From a virus, in the IMG/VR virus record IMGVR_UViG_3300030331_001708, positions 1 to 37,070 of that record: 37,070 bases of DNA; one strand, written 5' to 3'. The translations under genes and the position numbers were made by a program. Positions 8,365 to 15,747 of the stretch are shown here, one piece after another. The notes under the pieces are model-generated. The model did no database searches, was not told the origin of the DNA, and saw only the letters and a list, made by a program, of their open reading frames with translations. Within the stretch, counting starts at the first letter, position 1. Every line of letters begins with the position of its first letter.

Positions 8365-11300
8365 GTAGTTTATTTTCTCTTTCATCTGGTGGTCAATCTC
8401 AGGAATTTATTCAATTTCCTGTAGCCAGTTCTTTACGGTTTGAGGATGGTAATACTCCCTATTTACAACGTACTTTAAATGGGAATACACAAACTTACAG
8501 TATAAGTTTTTGGTTAAAAAGGGGCAATCTTACTGGTACTACTCAACGAATATTACATTGTCTTAATCCATCTCCATCTGCTACTTATCGTGGCTCTGTG
8601 CATATAACAACTGATGAACAAATGTATTTCGAGGTTGGTGGATCGAGTAGATATAGACTGGAGACTAATAGATTATTTAGAGATCCAAATAATTGGTATC
8701 ATGTTGTGTGTATAGCGGATTTAACCAATAATACCGTAAATGATAAACTCAGGATGTATGTCAATGGAGAAAGAGTTACATCTTTTGCAAATCAAGATTT
8801 ACCATCGAACAACACATATACGGCTGGGTTACTAAACTCTAATAATTTGCACGAAATTTCTGGGAGAGATGCGGGTGGTGATTACTTAGACGGATATTTA
8901 ACAGAATTTAATTTTTGCGATGGTGTTGCTCTCAATGCGGAAAGTTTTGGTATTCTAAAAAATGGTGTTTGGATGCCTATTAACACAAGTGGTTTGAGCT
9001 TTGGCACTTCTGGTTTTAGGTTACAATTTAACGAGACTTCTTCCACTACAAAATTTTCAGACGATTTTGCTGACAATTTAAATGATTGGACGAGCGATGG
9101 TGCTGGTACTTTTACAGTTTCCAGTGGCAATTTAACTGTTAGTTCTTATGGAACTAATAACGGTGGTTATCATGGAGCAAGAATTTATAGAGATGTATCA
9201 AGTCATAATTTAACCGATTTTAGATTTATTATAGATAATTTGACGGTTGGTAATGTAGCTTCGGATTTGCACCAAACGATAATAAAATTAATAGATTCAA
9301 GTGATACAGTAATATTTGCATTTAGTTTTTCAGATGGTCATACAAATTCGGGCAACAATAACACTGTAAGTATCACTGGACATGTTTTACTATCATCACC
9401 AAACATTGCCCTTAATAATGAATATCTTGTTATTGATAGGATTGGGTCAACTATTATTTTTAATTCAAGTAGGTTCGGATATTATACTGTGACCTCGGCG
9501 AATACAAATGTGGTGAGCAAGATTTACATTGAGCATAACAAGTATCAAACGTATGCAACACCAAATATGACTCTAAGTGGAATATCCATTGGTAGCTTAG
9601 ATACTTACAAATATGCTGATACGAGTGGTAATGGTCATACTTTTGATACTAATGGTTTTAATGACCATGATGTCGTACCTGACAGCCCCACAAACAATTT
9701 TGCTACATTTAGTCCTTTGGTTTTAGATGATTTTACTTTGAGTCAAGGCAATCTTAAGGCTACTTCGGAAGTAGCGCAATTGGGTATGTTAACGTCCACA
9801 ATTTCATGCAAAGGTCAAAAATTTTATTGTGAAATTAGGGTCGATGTTGTAGGAAATGGTACGCTAGTTGGCATAGTCAAAAGCTCTCACGGTGGCACAA
9901 GGAGTTATAACCTTGCTCAACTTTTTTCACTTTATTACAGTTTTGGTGGGGCAGTTTACAAATTTCAATCAGCTACAGGTGACACATTTGCATCATACAC
10001 CGCTGGTGATGTTATAGGCATGGCAATTGATGGCATAAATGGTACGATACAATTTTTTAAGAATGGGTCTCTCCAAGGGACGATTACAGAAGCAACAATA
10101 GCGACAGAGGATTATTTAATTTACTGTGCAAATGCTACAACTTCTGGTGGCAATAGTTCTACTTTCACAGCAAATTTTGGTCAAGATAGTACATTTGCTG
10201 GTTCTGAAACAATAGCTAATAACACTGATTCCAACGGTATTGGTGAGTTTCATCACACTGTTCCAACAGACTTTTTGGCAATGTGTACCAAAAATATTGA
10301 AGATCAATATATCACTCCTCAAAATAATATTTTACCAGAGGATTTTTTTGACACAATGCTTTGGATTGGAAACGCCCCAAGCACACAAACAATAAATCAA
10401 TTACAATTTAGTCCTAACTTTATTTGGCTAAAAAATAGAGACCATTCTGACTGGAACAATATTTTCGATACCGTTAGAGGCAGATTAAACCGTCTTTCGA
10501 CAAATGAAACAGATGACGAAAATTCGTATACCGATGACACTAGCGCAGTTTTGACAGCCATTACATCCAATGGATTTAGCGTTGGCACTAATTCTAATTC
10601 TAATAGAGTTGATGATAATTTTGTGGCTTGGAATTGGAAGGCTGGTGGAGATGCACCAACTCAAACATACACCGTAAAAGTTGTTGCTGATGGTGGAAAC
10701 AAATATCGGTTTGATGATTTTGGCACAAGTGCAGTTACTTTGGATTTACAGGAAGGTGGGACTTACATTTTCAATATGGATGATTCATCAAACGCGAATC
10801 ATCCATTTAGTATAGGGACAGGTGCTAATGCAACTGTTTACACCTCAGGAATTACTTATTTTCTTGATGGTGTTTCCAAAACCTACGCCCAATACACATC
10901 TGGATTTGCGTTAGCCTCAACTAGAAGATTGCATTTCACAGTACCAACCTCTGCGCCAGTTTTATATTATTGGTGTAGTGTGCATTCTGGCATGGGTGGA
11001 CAAATAAATACTAATGTAAATCATGGTTCATCAAATTTCCTTGGTAGTATACAATCAACAGTTTCTGCGAACACATTCAGTGGAATGAGTATTGTGACTT
11101 ACACTGGTACAGGCGGTGATCAAACTTTTGGACATGGATTATCTGGAGCAGACATGGTTATCGTGAAATGTAGGTCACATAATTCAACTCTTTGGGCTGT
11201 CACTCATAAAGATGTACCAGCAAGTAAGTATTTAAATTTAGAAAGTACGATTGGTGAAACTGATTCTGAAAGTATGTGGAACAGCACTCATCCAAGTAGC

Positions 11301-11735
11301 ACAGTTGTTTCTATTGGTGGAAGTAGTCATACGAGCACAAACGGTAGAACTTACGTCGCTTACTGTTTCCAATCAATTGAATCATATTCAAAAATAGGTA
11401 GTGCTATTGGAAATGGAGCGGACAACGGAAAGGGTACGTTTGTATACACAGGTTTCCGTCCAGCTTTTGTTATGTTAAAACCTAGCACACATACAGGACA
11501 CTGGAGAATTATGGACGCAAAAAGAGAGCCATTTAACAATGATAATAGTTCCCAACTTTTTGCAAATTTGGAAGATATAGAGTCAACAGGTTCTGCTACA
11601 AATAAAGATTTTTTATCAAATGGTTTTAAGATAAAAACTGACAATACTGGGGTAACATCAATGAATCAAAGCGGTGAAACTTATATCTACATGGCTTTTG
11701 CTGAAATGCCATTTAAATATGCAAATGCGAGGTAA
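8361..11735 (+). CDS. Large multidomain tail fibre with LamG, SPRY-like and cupredoxin domains
   Basis: 1124 residues, starting at a GTG that overlaps the previous stop. Domains by eye: a LamG/concanavalin-like domain at ~25-200 (YSISFWLKRG, NWYHVVCIADLT, LRMYVNGE); a second jelly-roll-like region at ~235-410; a SPRY-like domain at ~455-620 (GDVIGMAIDGINGTIQFFKNG); a marine-fibre module with FSPNFIWLKNRDHSDWNNIFDTVRG and FVAWNWKAGG at ~670-765; a cupredoxin-like domain at ~766-885; and a C-terminal adhesin-like module to the end. The cupredoxin part holds H814, C872, H875 and M878, the ligand set of a type 1 copper site. Lectin-like domains suggest host-surface glycan binding. It is the longest gene in the window and sits near the end of the tail operon. 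Confidence 0.8.
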   Translation: MSSLFSLSSGGQSQEFIQFPVASSLRFEDGNTPYLQRTLNGNTQTYSISFWLKRGNLTGTTQRILHCLNPSPSATYRGSVHITTDEQMYFEVGGSSRYRLETNRLFRDPNNWYHVVCIADLTNNTVNDKLRMYVNGERVTSFANQDLPSNNTYTAGLLNSNNLHEISGRDAGGDYLDGYLTEFNFCDGVALNAESFGILKNGVWMPINTSGLSFGTSGFRLQFNETSSTTKFSDDFADNLNDWTSDGAGTFTVSSGNLTVSSYGTNNGGYHGARIYRDVSSHNLTDFRFIIDNLTVGNVASDLHQTIIKLIDSSDTVIFAFSFSDGHTNSGNNNTVSITGHVLLSSPNIALNNEYLVIDRIGSTIIFNSSRFGYYTVTSANTNVVSKIYIEHNKYQTYATPNMTLSGISIGSLDTYKYADTSGNGHTFDTNGFNDHDVVPDSPTNNFATFSPLVLDDFTLSQGNLKATSEVAQLGMLTSTISCKGQKFYCEIRVDVVGNGTLVGIVKSSHGGTRSYNLAQLFSLYYSFGGAVYKFQSATGDTFASYTAGDVIGMAIDGINGTIQFFKNGSLQGTITEATIATEDYLIYCANATTSGGNSSTFTANFGQDSTFAGSETIANNTDSNGIGEFHHTVPTDFLAMCTKNIEDQYITPQNNILPEDFFDTMLWIGNAPSTQTINQLQFSPNFIWLKNRDHSDWNNIFDTVRGRLNRLSTNETDDENSYTDDTSAVLTAITSNGFSVGTNSNSNRVDDNFVAWNWKAGGDAPTQTYTVKVVADGGNKYRFDDFGTSAVTLDLQEGGTYIFNMDDSSNANHPFSIGTGANATVYTSGITYFLDGVSKTYAQYTSGFALASTRRLHFTVPTSAPVLYYWCSVHSGMGGQINTNVNHGSSNFLGSIQSTVSANTFSGMSIVTYTGTGGDQTFGHGLSGADMVIVKCRSHNSTLWAVTHKDVPASKYLNLESTIGETDSESMWNSTHPSSTVVSIGGSSHTSTNGRTYVAYCFQSIESYSKIGSAIGNGADNGKGTFVYTGFRPAFVMLKPSTHTGHWRIMDAKREPFNNDNSSQLFANLEDIESTGSATNKDFLSNGFKIKTDNTGVTSMNQSGETYIYMAFAEMPFKYANAR

Positions 11736-11740
11736 TAAAA

Positions 11741-12208
11741 ATGTGGAAATATAATAATCGAATTATACGGGCTGGTAGAAGTTGGCGTGATGTAAATGGC
11801 AATCAATACCCAAGTAATTGGATGCAACTTACTAGTGATAACCAGAAAAAAAGTGTGGGATTAACTTGGGAAGATGACCCCAAAACATTTGACAGTAGGT
11901 TTTATTTTAACAGTGATAAACCAAGGGCGTTAGGTGATTTACAAACTCAATGGATATACAATACAAAAAAGACTGCAAATAACAAGTTAAGTTCGACAGA
12001 CTGGTATGTTATTAGAAAATCTGAAAAAGGAACTGCAATACCAGAAAAAATTTCCAATTATAGAGCATCTGTTAGAACTGCGTGTACCAATATCGAAAAT
12101 AAGATTAACGGTGCAAAAGACTTCGATGAATTTGTTGCTTTGTTTAATGCACCTTCGGATTCAAATGGCAATGCTCCTATATTTGATTTTCCTGACGAGG
12201 TAAATTAA
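11741..12208 (+). CDS. Conserved fibre-associated protein (possible fibre assembly factor)
   Basis: A 155-residue protein. RAGRSWRDVNGNQYPSNWMQL, DSRFYFNSDKPRALGDL and NNKLSSTDWYVIRKSEKG are motifs common to proteins or C-terminal domains found downstream of marine-phage fibres. The tandem helix-rich C-terminal region (TAN..L..TDWYVIRK then YRASVRTACTNIENKI) resembles tail-fibre assembly chaperones (recall, not searched). It begins 5 bases after the large fibre gene and overlaps the next gene as TAATG, so it is co-expressed with the fibre. Confidence 0.65.
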   Translation: MWKYNNRIIRAGRSWRDVNGNQYPSNWMQLTSDNQKKSVGLTWEDDPKTFDSRFYFNSDKPRALGDLQTQWIYNTKKTANNKLSSTDWYVIRKSEKGTAIPEKISNYRASVRTACTNIENKINGAKDFDEFVALFNAPSDSNGNAPIFDFPDEVN

Positions 12209-12375
12209 TGGATAAATTAACAGCCCATGAGCTTATCTGCGAAGAGAGATACAAAGGTCTGGTGGAAAAGCTAGAAGATATGAATAAACGCATGTGGCGT
12301 CTCGAAGGTCTCACAATGGTATCAACAATTTGTGTTGTAGGGGCGGCTGTAACTGTTGTTACGCTGATTGTTTAA
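12208..12375 (+). CDS. 55-residue single-span membrane protein, copy A
   Basis: ATG overlaps the previous stop (TAATG) and its own stop overlaps the next ATG. The first ~35 residues are charged and helical (LICEERYKGLVEKLEDMNKRMW) and the rest is a hydrophobic span rich in Val. It is nearly identical to the protein at 36856-37023: by my count 21 of 168 bases differ but only residue 42 changes (Cys here, Ala there). That excess of silent change shows it is a real, constrained protein. An amphipathic helix plus one span could suit a small envelope-acting factor such as a spanin, holin partner or ejection helper; this is inference. Confidence 0.85.
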   Translation: MDKLTAHELICEERYKGLVEKLEDMNKRMWRLEGLTMVSTICVVGAAVTVVTLIV

Positions 12376-12839
12376 TGGTTGTGGCAGAGGCACTTGCTGG
12401 TATTGCGCTTGTTAAAGGTGCAGTAGAGGGAATCAAAAGCGCAATCAATACAGCAAACGATATTTCAGATATTGCTCATCACATTGATGATCTCTTTAAA
12501 GGTGAACAAGAAATACAAAAGAAACGAAGCAAAGCACAAAAAGACCCCTTCTCAATACATTCGGTAGCCGAAGAAACAATAAACTACAAATTAGCTCAAG
12601 AACATATGCAAGAAATGAAAGCTTTAATAAACATGAGATTTGGAGCTGGTGTCTGGGAATCTATTATTGCTGAAAGAGCACGAAGAATCGCAGAAGCAAA
12701 AGAAGCTGAACGATTGCAACGTATCGAAAAGAAAAAAGCTCACGATAAATTCATACATGATCTGGAGATTGGTGGCGCAGTAATATTTGTTTTATGCGCT
12801 TTAATCGCGGCTCTAGTTTTCTCTATCATACTTCTCTAA
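12375..12839 (+). CDS. Helical membrane-anchored protein, end of late operon
   Basis: 154 residues from the ATG at 12375, which overlaps the preceding stop as TAATG; this fixes the start and excludes a longer in-frame reading from 12294. The N-terminus is hydrophobic and Ala-rich (AEALAGIALVKGAVEGI), the middle is a long charged helix with likely coiled coil (~60-130), and residues ~132-152 form a membrane span. A homologue by position begins at 37023 (MVDPVSAIAIAGTAFN). The family is unknown to me. Being paired with the 55-residue membrane protein at both ends suggests the two work together at the envelope. Confidence 0.7.
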   Translation: MVVAEALAGIALVKGAVEGIKSAINTANDISDIAHHIDDLFKGEQEIQKKRSKAQKDPFSIHSVAEETINYKLAQEHMQEMKALINMRFGAGVWESIIAERARRIAEAKEAERLQRIEKKKAHDKFIHDLEIGGAVIFVLCALIAALVFSIILL

Positions 12840-12880
12840 AAACATCTAAGTTATTGTTTTATAACAAAACATAATTGTGC

Positions 12881-12909
12881 TTGACTAATCTTTGAGAATT
12901 AAGTACACT
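12881..12909 (+). promoter_or_regulatory. Sigma70-type promoter for the accessory operon
   Basis: A -35 box TTGACT (12881-12886) and a -10 box TACACT (12904-12909) are separated by 17 bases, close to the ideal bacterial promoter. It lies 43 bases before the first start codon of the 12952-14553 gene set and after the end of the tail operon. It is the best promoter match I found in the window. Confidence 0.7.
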
Positions 12910-12951
12910 TTAATAGTAGGGATTTTCCTACGCAACTATGGAGATAGTAAG

Positions 12952-13347
12952 ATGGCAGAATTTATTTACAATGATGGTGGCAGAGCTGATGCTGGTTATA
13001 AAGGAACTGCTGGCGATTGTGGTGTTAGGGCTTTAGCTATAGTCACTAACAGCGATTATAAAGAAATATATAAAATGTTAGCGCAAGCAAACAAGAATTT
13101 CGGTTTTGCTAAATCAGCAAGAAACGGAATTCAAAGAAATGTTTATGAACCAGTTTTAAATCAATTAGGTTGGCATTGGGTTTCTGCGCCAAAGTTTATC
13201 GGGCGCAAAGCTAGATGTTCTGACCTCAAAGGTCGCGTGATAGCGTTACAGGCTGGTCATTATGTTGCGGTTATAGATGGCGTTCCAAATGATATATTCG
13301 ACTGTTCTAACCGCATGGTTTATGGATACTGGGAAAAGGGAGAGTAA
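12952..13347 (+). CDS. Small Cys/His protein, possibly papain-fold-like
   Basis: 131 residues. The start at 12952 is chosen because GGAGA lies 7-8 bases upstream; the longer reading from 12892 overlaps the promoter. The sequence carries GDCGVRALAIVTNSDYKEIY (C23) near the N-terminus and GHYVAVIDGVPNDIFD (H103, D109, D114) near the C-terminus, then a GYW ending. A Cys at the start of a helix with a later His in a GHxVAVxDG strand is the layout of papain-like or transglutaminase-like folds, and similar phage proteins exist (recall). Catalysis is not proven. As first gene behind a strong promoter it may act on host proteins early in infection (inference). Confidence 0.65.
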   Translation: MAEFIYNDGGRADAGYKGTAGDCGVRALAIVTNSDYKEIYKMLAQANKNFGFAKSARNGIQRNVYEPVLNQLGWHWVSAPKFIGRKARCSDLKGRVIALQAGHYVAVIDGVPNDIFDCSNRMVYGYWEKGE

Positions 13348-13348
13348 G

Positions 13349-13693
13349 ATGGTAAATTCAAGAACTAAATCAATAAATTATAAACCGCGTTATACGCAAA
13401 TGGAAGCATATGAACTTTTGCCAAAATTGGTTAGAGATGCTTTAAAAGAGGGCGCACAACAATGGGATTGCGGTGCAGTTTTGCGGCATTATCGAAAGTT
13501 GTTAAAGTCTGGAGTGGCTAATGAGAAAGCAGAATTATCAACTGCGCGTATGGTTTGGGATTGGCACTCATGGGAAGTAAAAGAGGGATACCCTTGGCGT
13601 AAGCGCAAAGTAGGGCAAAGATGGGCTACAGTTCCACAGTCACCTCACAATCAGGCAAAAGCAACTTTAGCTTGCATTAACAAAAGACCATAA
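13349..13693 (+). CDS. Hypothetical protein, accessory operon
   Basis: 114 residues from the ATG at 13349, preceded by GGGAGAGTAAG; a longer reading from 13277 would overlap the upstream gene heavily. It is basic and rich in Trp (WDCGAVLRHY, MVWDWHSWEVKEGYPWRKRK), mostly helical by appearance, with no membrane segment. I do not recognise the family. The same ribosome-binding leader recurs before the next gene, suggesting equal expression of the two. Confidence 0.7.
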   Translation: MVNSRTKSINYKPRYTQMEAYELLPKLVRDALKEGAQQWDCGAVLRHYRKLLKSGVANEKAELSTARMVWDWHSWEVKEGYPWRKRKVGQRWATVPQSPHNQAKATLACINKRP

Positions 13694-13704
13694 GGGAGAG
13701 TAAG

Positions 13705-13983
13705 ATGAGCAGAGCAAGAAATATTTCAGTATCTTGGGAGTTATACTCAGATGAAATTAGTTTTATTGTTGAGTTCTATGATGGAACAAAACGAAACTTT
13801 CATTTCGTCCAACAATCGGAAGGCTTCAAAAATCATATTTTATATGATGCAGATGCACATTATGGATGGGATGAACCCATGATGCATATGACCGTAACGT
13901 ACAAAACATCTATGATAACAGTTATTTCAAAATGCTTAACTGTTCTTGAAGACAAGTTCTCTGATTATAAGAGGAGTAAGTAA
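13705..13983 (+). CDS. Hypothetical protein, accessory operon
   Basis: A 92-residue protein preceded by the same GGGAGAGTAAG leader as its neighbour. It begins SRARNISVSWELYSDEISFIVEFYDGTKRNFHF, likely a beta-sheet, and ends in a helical stretch of about 30 residues. It is acidic with many aromatic residues and no cysteines. No family is recognised. The small size and operon suggest a takeover or regulatory protein, which is only inference. Confidence 0.65.
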   Translation: MSRARNISVSWELYSDEISFIVEFYDGTKRNFHFVQQSEGFKNHILYDADAHYGWDEPMMHMTVTYKTSMITVISKCLTVLEDKFSDYKRSK

Positions 13984-14076
13984 ATGAAATGGTATGAAAT
14001 ATTTTTAGAGTTTTTGGCGACAGCCGCGTTTTTTGTAACGATGTATTTAATTATGATGTTTGTTTTTATTTTGTAG
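13984..14076 (+). CDS. 30-residue membrane peptide
   Basis: A short reading frame with AGGAG 8-9 bases upstream of its ATG and another ribosome site for the next gene just after its TAG. After MKWYEIFLEF the peptide is almost wholly hydrophobic and rich in Phe, Met and Leu, giving one membrane span. Tight spacing in the operon, a good start signal and composition support a real gene. The function is unknown; superinfection exclusion or membrane-stress peptides of this size are known in other phages. Confidence 0.6.
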   Translation: MKWYEIFLEFLATAAFFVTMYLIMMFVFIL

Positions 14077-14085
14077 GAGAAGAAG

Positions 14086-14553
14086 ATGATTGTGTTAAAT
14101 GATAAAGAATTGAATTTGGAAAAAGGTAAACAGCTAAAATTTTTAAATGATTTGCAACCAGAAGATTGTTTAATCGTCACTGACGCTAAAGAATATATGA
14201 AATTAATGTCAGCTATTAGAAAACGGTATCCTACCGCTTCTACTGGTAAATATGAAAACGTATATCATATTAAAATTTTGTCGCCTGAGGATTTTAAAAA
14301 TGTGCGGAGAGTTTTTAAAAAAAATGATTATATAAAAAGATTAAAACTTCATGATTGGTGGTATGATTATAGCGATGATCATAGCGTGTATACCAAGGGC
14401 AATGAGGCTCGAAATAAATTAATCAAACTGCAAGAAGACATTGATACTGATTTTCAAATTTGGAATCAGTATTGTCCAAAAGAAAAAGTAAGACACGCAC
14501 CAGTAGTTGGTGGTGATGGTAAAGTTAAATATACTTGGAAATTTCCAATATAA
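14086..14553 (+). CDS. Hypothetical protein, last gene of accessory operon
   Basis: A 155-residue charged protein, preceded by TAGGAGAAG. It contains QPEDCLIVTDAKEYMKLMSAI, a strand-loop-helix region, then a basic stretch (KNVRRVFKKNDYIKRLKLHDWWYDY) and a C-terminal part with KVKYTWKFPI. No membrane segment or recognised domain is present. It is the last gene before a strong terminator. The basic, aromatic middle would fit nucleic-acid contact, but that is a guess. Confidence 0.7.
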   Translation: MIVLNDKELNLEKGKQLKFLNDLQPEDCLIVTDAKEYMKLMSAIRKRYPTASTGKYENVYHIKILSPEDFKNVRRVFKKNDYIKRLKLHDWWYDYSDDHSVYTKGNEARNKLIKLQEDIDTDFQIWNQYCPKEKVRHAPVVGGDGKVKYTWKFPI

Positions 14554-14833
14554 AAATTAACAATAAACGAGGATTGAAAAGTTGTCAAAAAATACCCCCT
14601 TATTGTTTATACAGTTTTAAAAGTGAACAACTGTCATAATGGGGGGTTTACAAACTGGTAATCTGAGAATTATAACTAATAGTGTAAGTCACTCTCAGCT
14701 TACGATCTCCTATGAAACCCCAAGTTGCCCTCCCTTCTTGGGGTTTTTTTTGCATATTTTATATTATTAATCGCGTTTTAAAGCCCATACACAGGCTCTA
14801 GCACATAGCCGTGTATGTTTGTACCCCAAAAAA
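14554..14833. other. Intergenic region between convergent operons, with hairpins
   Basis: No gene is visible. A run of C at about 14595 and of G at 14641-14646 enclose ACAGTT (14611-14616) and AACTGT (14629-14634), a 6-bp stem with a 12-base loop. A second stem is CTGAGA (14663-14668) with TCTCAG (14693-14698). A terminator follows. The stretch could be a small structured RNA or a processed 3' end. Confidence 0.4.
14715..14751 (+). terminator. Strong intrinsic terminator
   Basis: AAACCCCAAG (14715-14724) pairs perfectly with CTTGGGGTTT (14737-14746) around a 12-base loop, followed by eight T bases (14744-14751). It ends the + strand accessory operon. On the reverse strand only three U would follow, so it is probably weaker for the lysis operon. 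Confidence 0.85.
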
Positions 14834-15199
14834 TTAGTCTTTTGGTTTCCTCTTAATAGATTCAGCTAAGCCACCACCAAAATAAAAACCAACAATCAAT
14901 AACATTATTTCACCTATGTAAAAGTCATCGAGCACTGTTTTAATGGTAAATGTATTCCCATATCCGAATAAGGTCATTCCCAATACTAAAAAAAATGAAA
15001 GCAAAAATGTTGTTGCAAACATTAATGCCAGATATCGTTGAGCTACCTTAAATGGTGCATAACTTTTTAATAGCTCCACTTTTTGAGTCGTCTTTGCTTC
15101 TATCATTTCAGTATCAGACGTATGAATCGAGTCAATCAAGTCCATACCTTTGGATAAAATTTTATCCGACCCTAATATTTTACCGATAATGTTTATCAT
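14834..15199 (-). CDS. Holin-like protein, GTA/3TM-holin type
   Basis: A 121-residue protein with a soluble N-terminus (residues 1-45) and hydrophobic spans at about 52-78 and 92-113. The KVAQRYLALMFATTFLLSF core and the final MLLIVGFYFGGGLAES resemble the 3TM holin family first noted in gene-transfer agents (recall). Holins form holes in the inner membrane that let the lysozyme reach the wall. It is the last gene of the reverse operon, three bases after the 72-residue gene and near a lysozyme, which supports the role. Confidence 0.65.
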   Translation of the reverse strand: MINIIGKILGSDKILSKGMDLIDSIHTSDTEMIEAKTTQKVELLKSYAPFKVAQRYLALMFATTFLLSFFLVLGMTLFGYGNTFTIKTVLDDFYIGEIMLLIVGFYFGGGLAESIKRKPKD

Positions 15200-15202
15200 G
15201 TG

Positions 15203-15421
15203 TTATTCCTCTGGATGACAATGAGCCATTAATTTATAATATTCATTGTTATAAAATGCTTGCCACATATTTTCGTTTATCAAATATTCACATTGCTCGA
15301 ACGTCATTGGTTGTTGCAAAACAATTTGATTGCCAATGTATTGCCATTCAGCCCCAGTATGACCCCACATAGAAATTACCAGAACATAAGCAATTTCAAC
15401 AATGTGGTGTACATTTGTCAT
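15203..15421 (-). CDS. Small lysis-cassette protein of unknown function
   Basis: A 72-residue protein overlapping its upstream gene by 4 bases. The N-terminus (VHHIVEIAYVLVISMWG) is hydrophobic enough for a signal or weak span; the rest is polar with MTFEQCEYLINENMWQAFYN and a Cys/His near the end (AHCHPEE). The two cysteines could form a disulphide if exported. It may be a secreted lysis partner, but no family is certain. Confidence 0.6.
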   Translation of the reverse strand: MTNVHHIVEIAYVLVISMWGHTGAEWQYIGNQIVLQQPMTFEQCEYLINENMWQAFYNNEYYKLMAHCHPEE

Positions 15422-15747
15422 TGTTTACTCATAAACGCTGATACACCCATGTACGCTCCTACAATCGAAGAACCAGCGATGTATAGAAGATTGCTCAAGT
15501 CTGTAAGTAATTTTATTCTAGAGTCTGGGATAAATGGTGCAAACATCAACAGCGTATATAAAGCCATAAAAATAAGTACCGCTGTTGCCATTCTTCTTTG
15601 TGCTGTTAATTTTCTGAGTTTTGCATTTTCTTTTTTGTCTGCCATCTCGATTTCATGCAGACGCATTTCATCATCGTCAACGACCCCATCGCCATCGGCA
15701 TCTAAATAACTATACTTTGAATCCTTCTCAAGTTTTTTTTGAATCAT
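15418..15747 (-). CDS. Membrane protein with EF-hand-like loop (lysis cassette)
   Basis: A 109-residue protein. Residues ~16-28 read DADGDGVVDDDE, a good Ca-binding EF-hand loop (D-x-D-x-D-G-x-x-x-D-x-E spacing approximately). A charged helix follows, then spans at about residues 53-73 and 87-106. It lies between lysozyme and the small lysis genes and overlaps both. Two spans with a charged N-terminal domain suit a second holin or an antiholin-type regulator; control by calcium would be a striking but unproven idea. Confidence 0.6.
   Translation of the reverse strand: MIQKKLEKDSKYSYLDADGDGVVDDDEMRLHEIEMADKKENAKLRKLTAQRRMATAVLIFMALYTLLMFAPFIPDSRIKLLTDLSNLLYIAGSSIVGAYMGVSAFMSKQ

Noticed and set aside
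12851-12875. Hairpin-like TTGTTTTATAACAA after the tail operon
   Set aside because: The stem is short and AT-only with no following T-run, so it is not a convincing terminator.
15260-15709. Forward 149-codon frame across the lysis genes
   Set aside because: It runs antisense to three overlapping, family-like reverse genes and has an artificial composition; rejected as a shadow.
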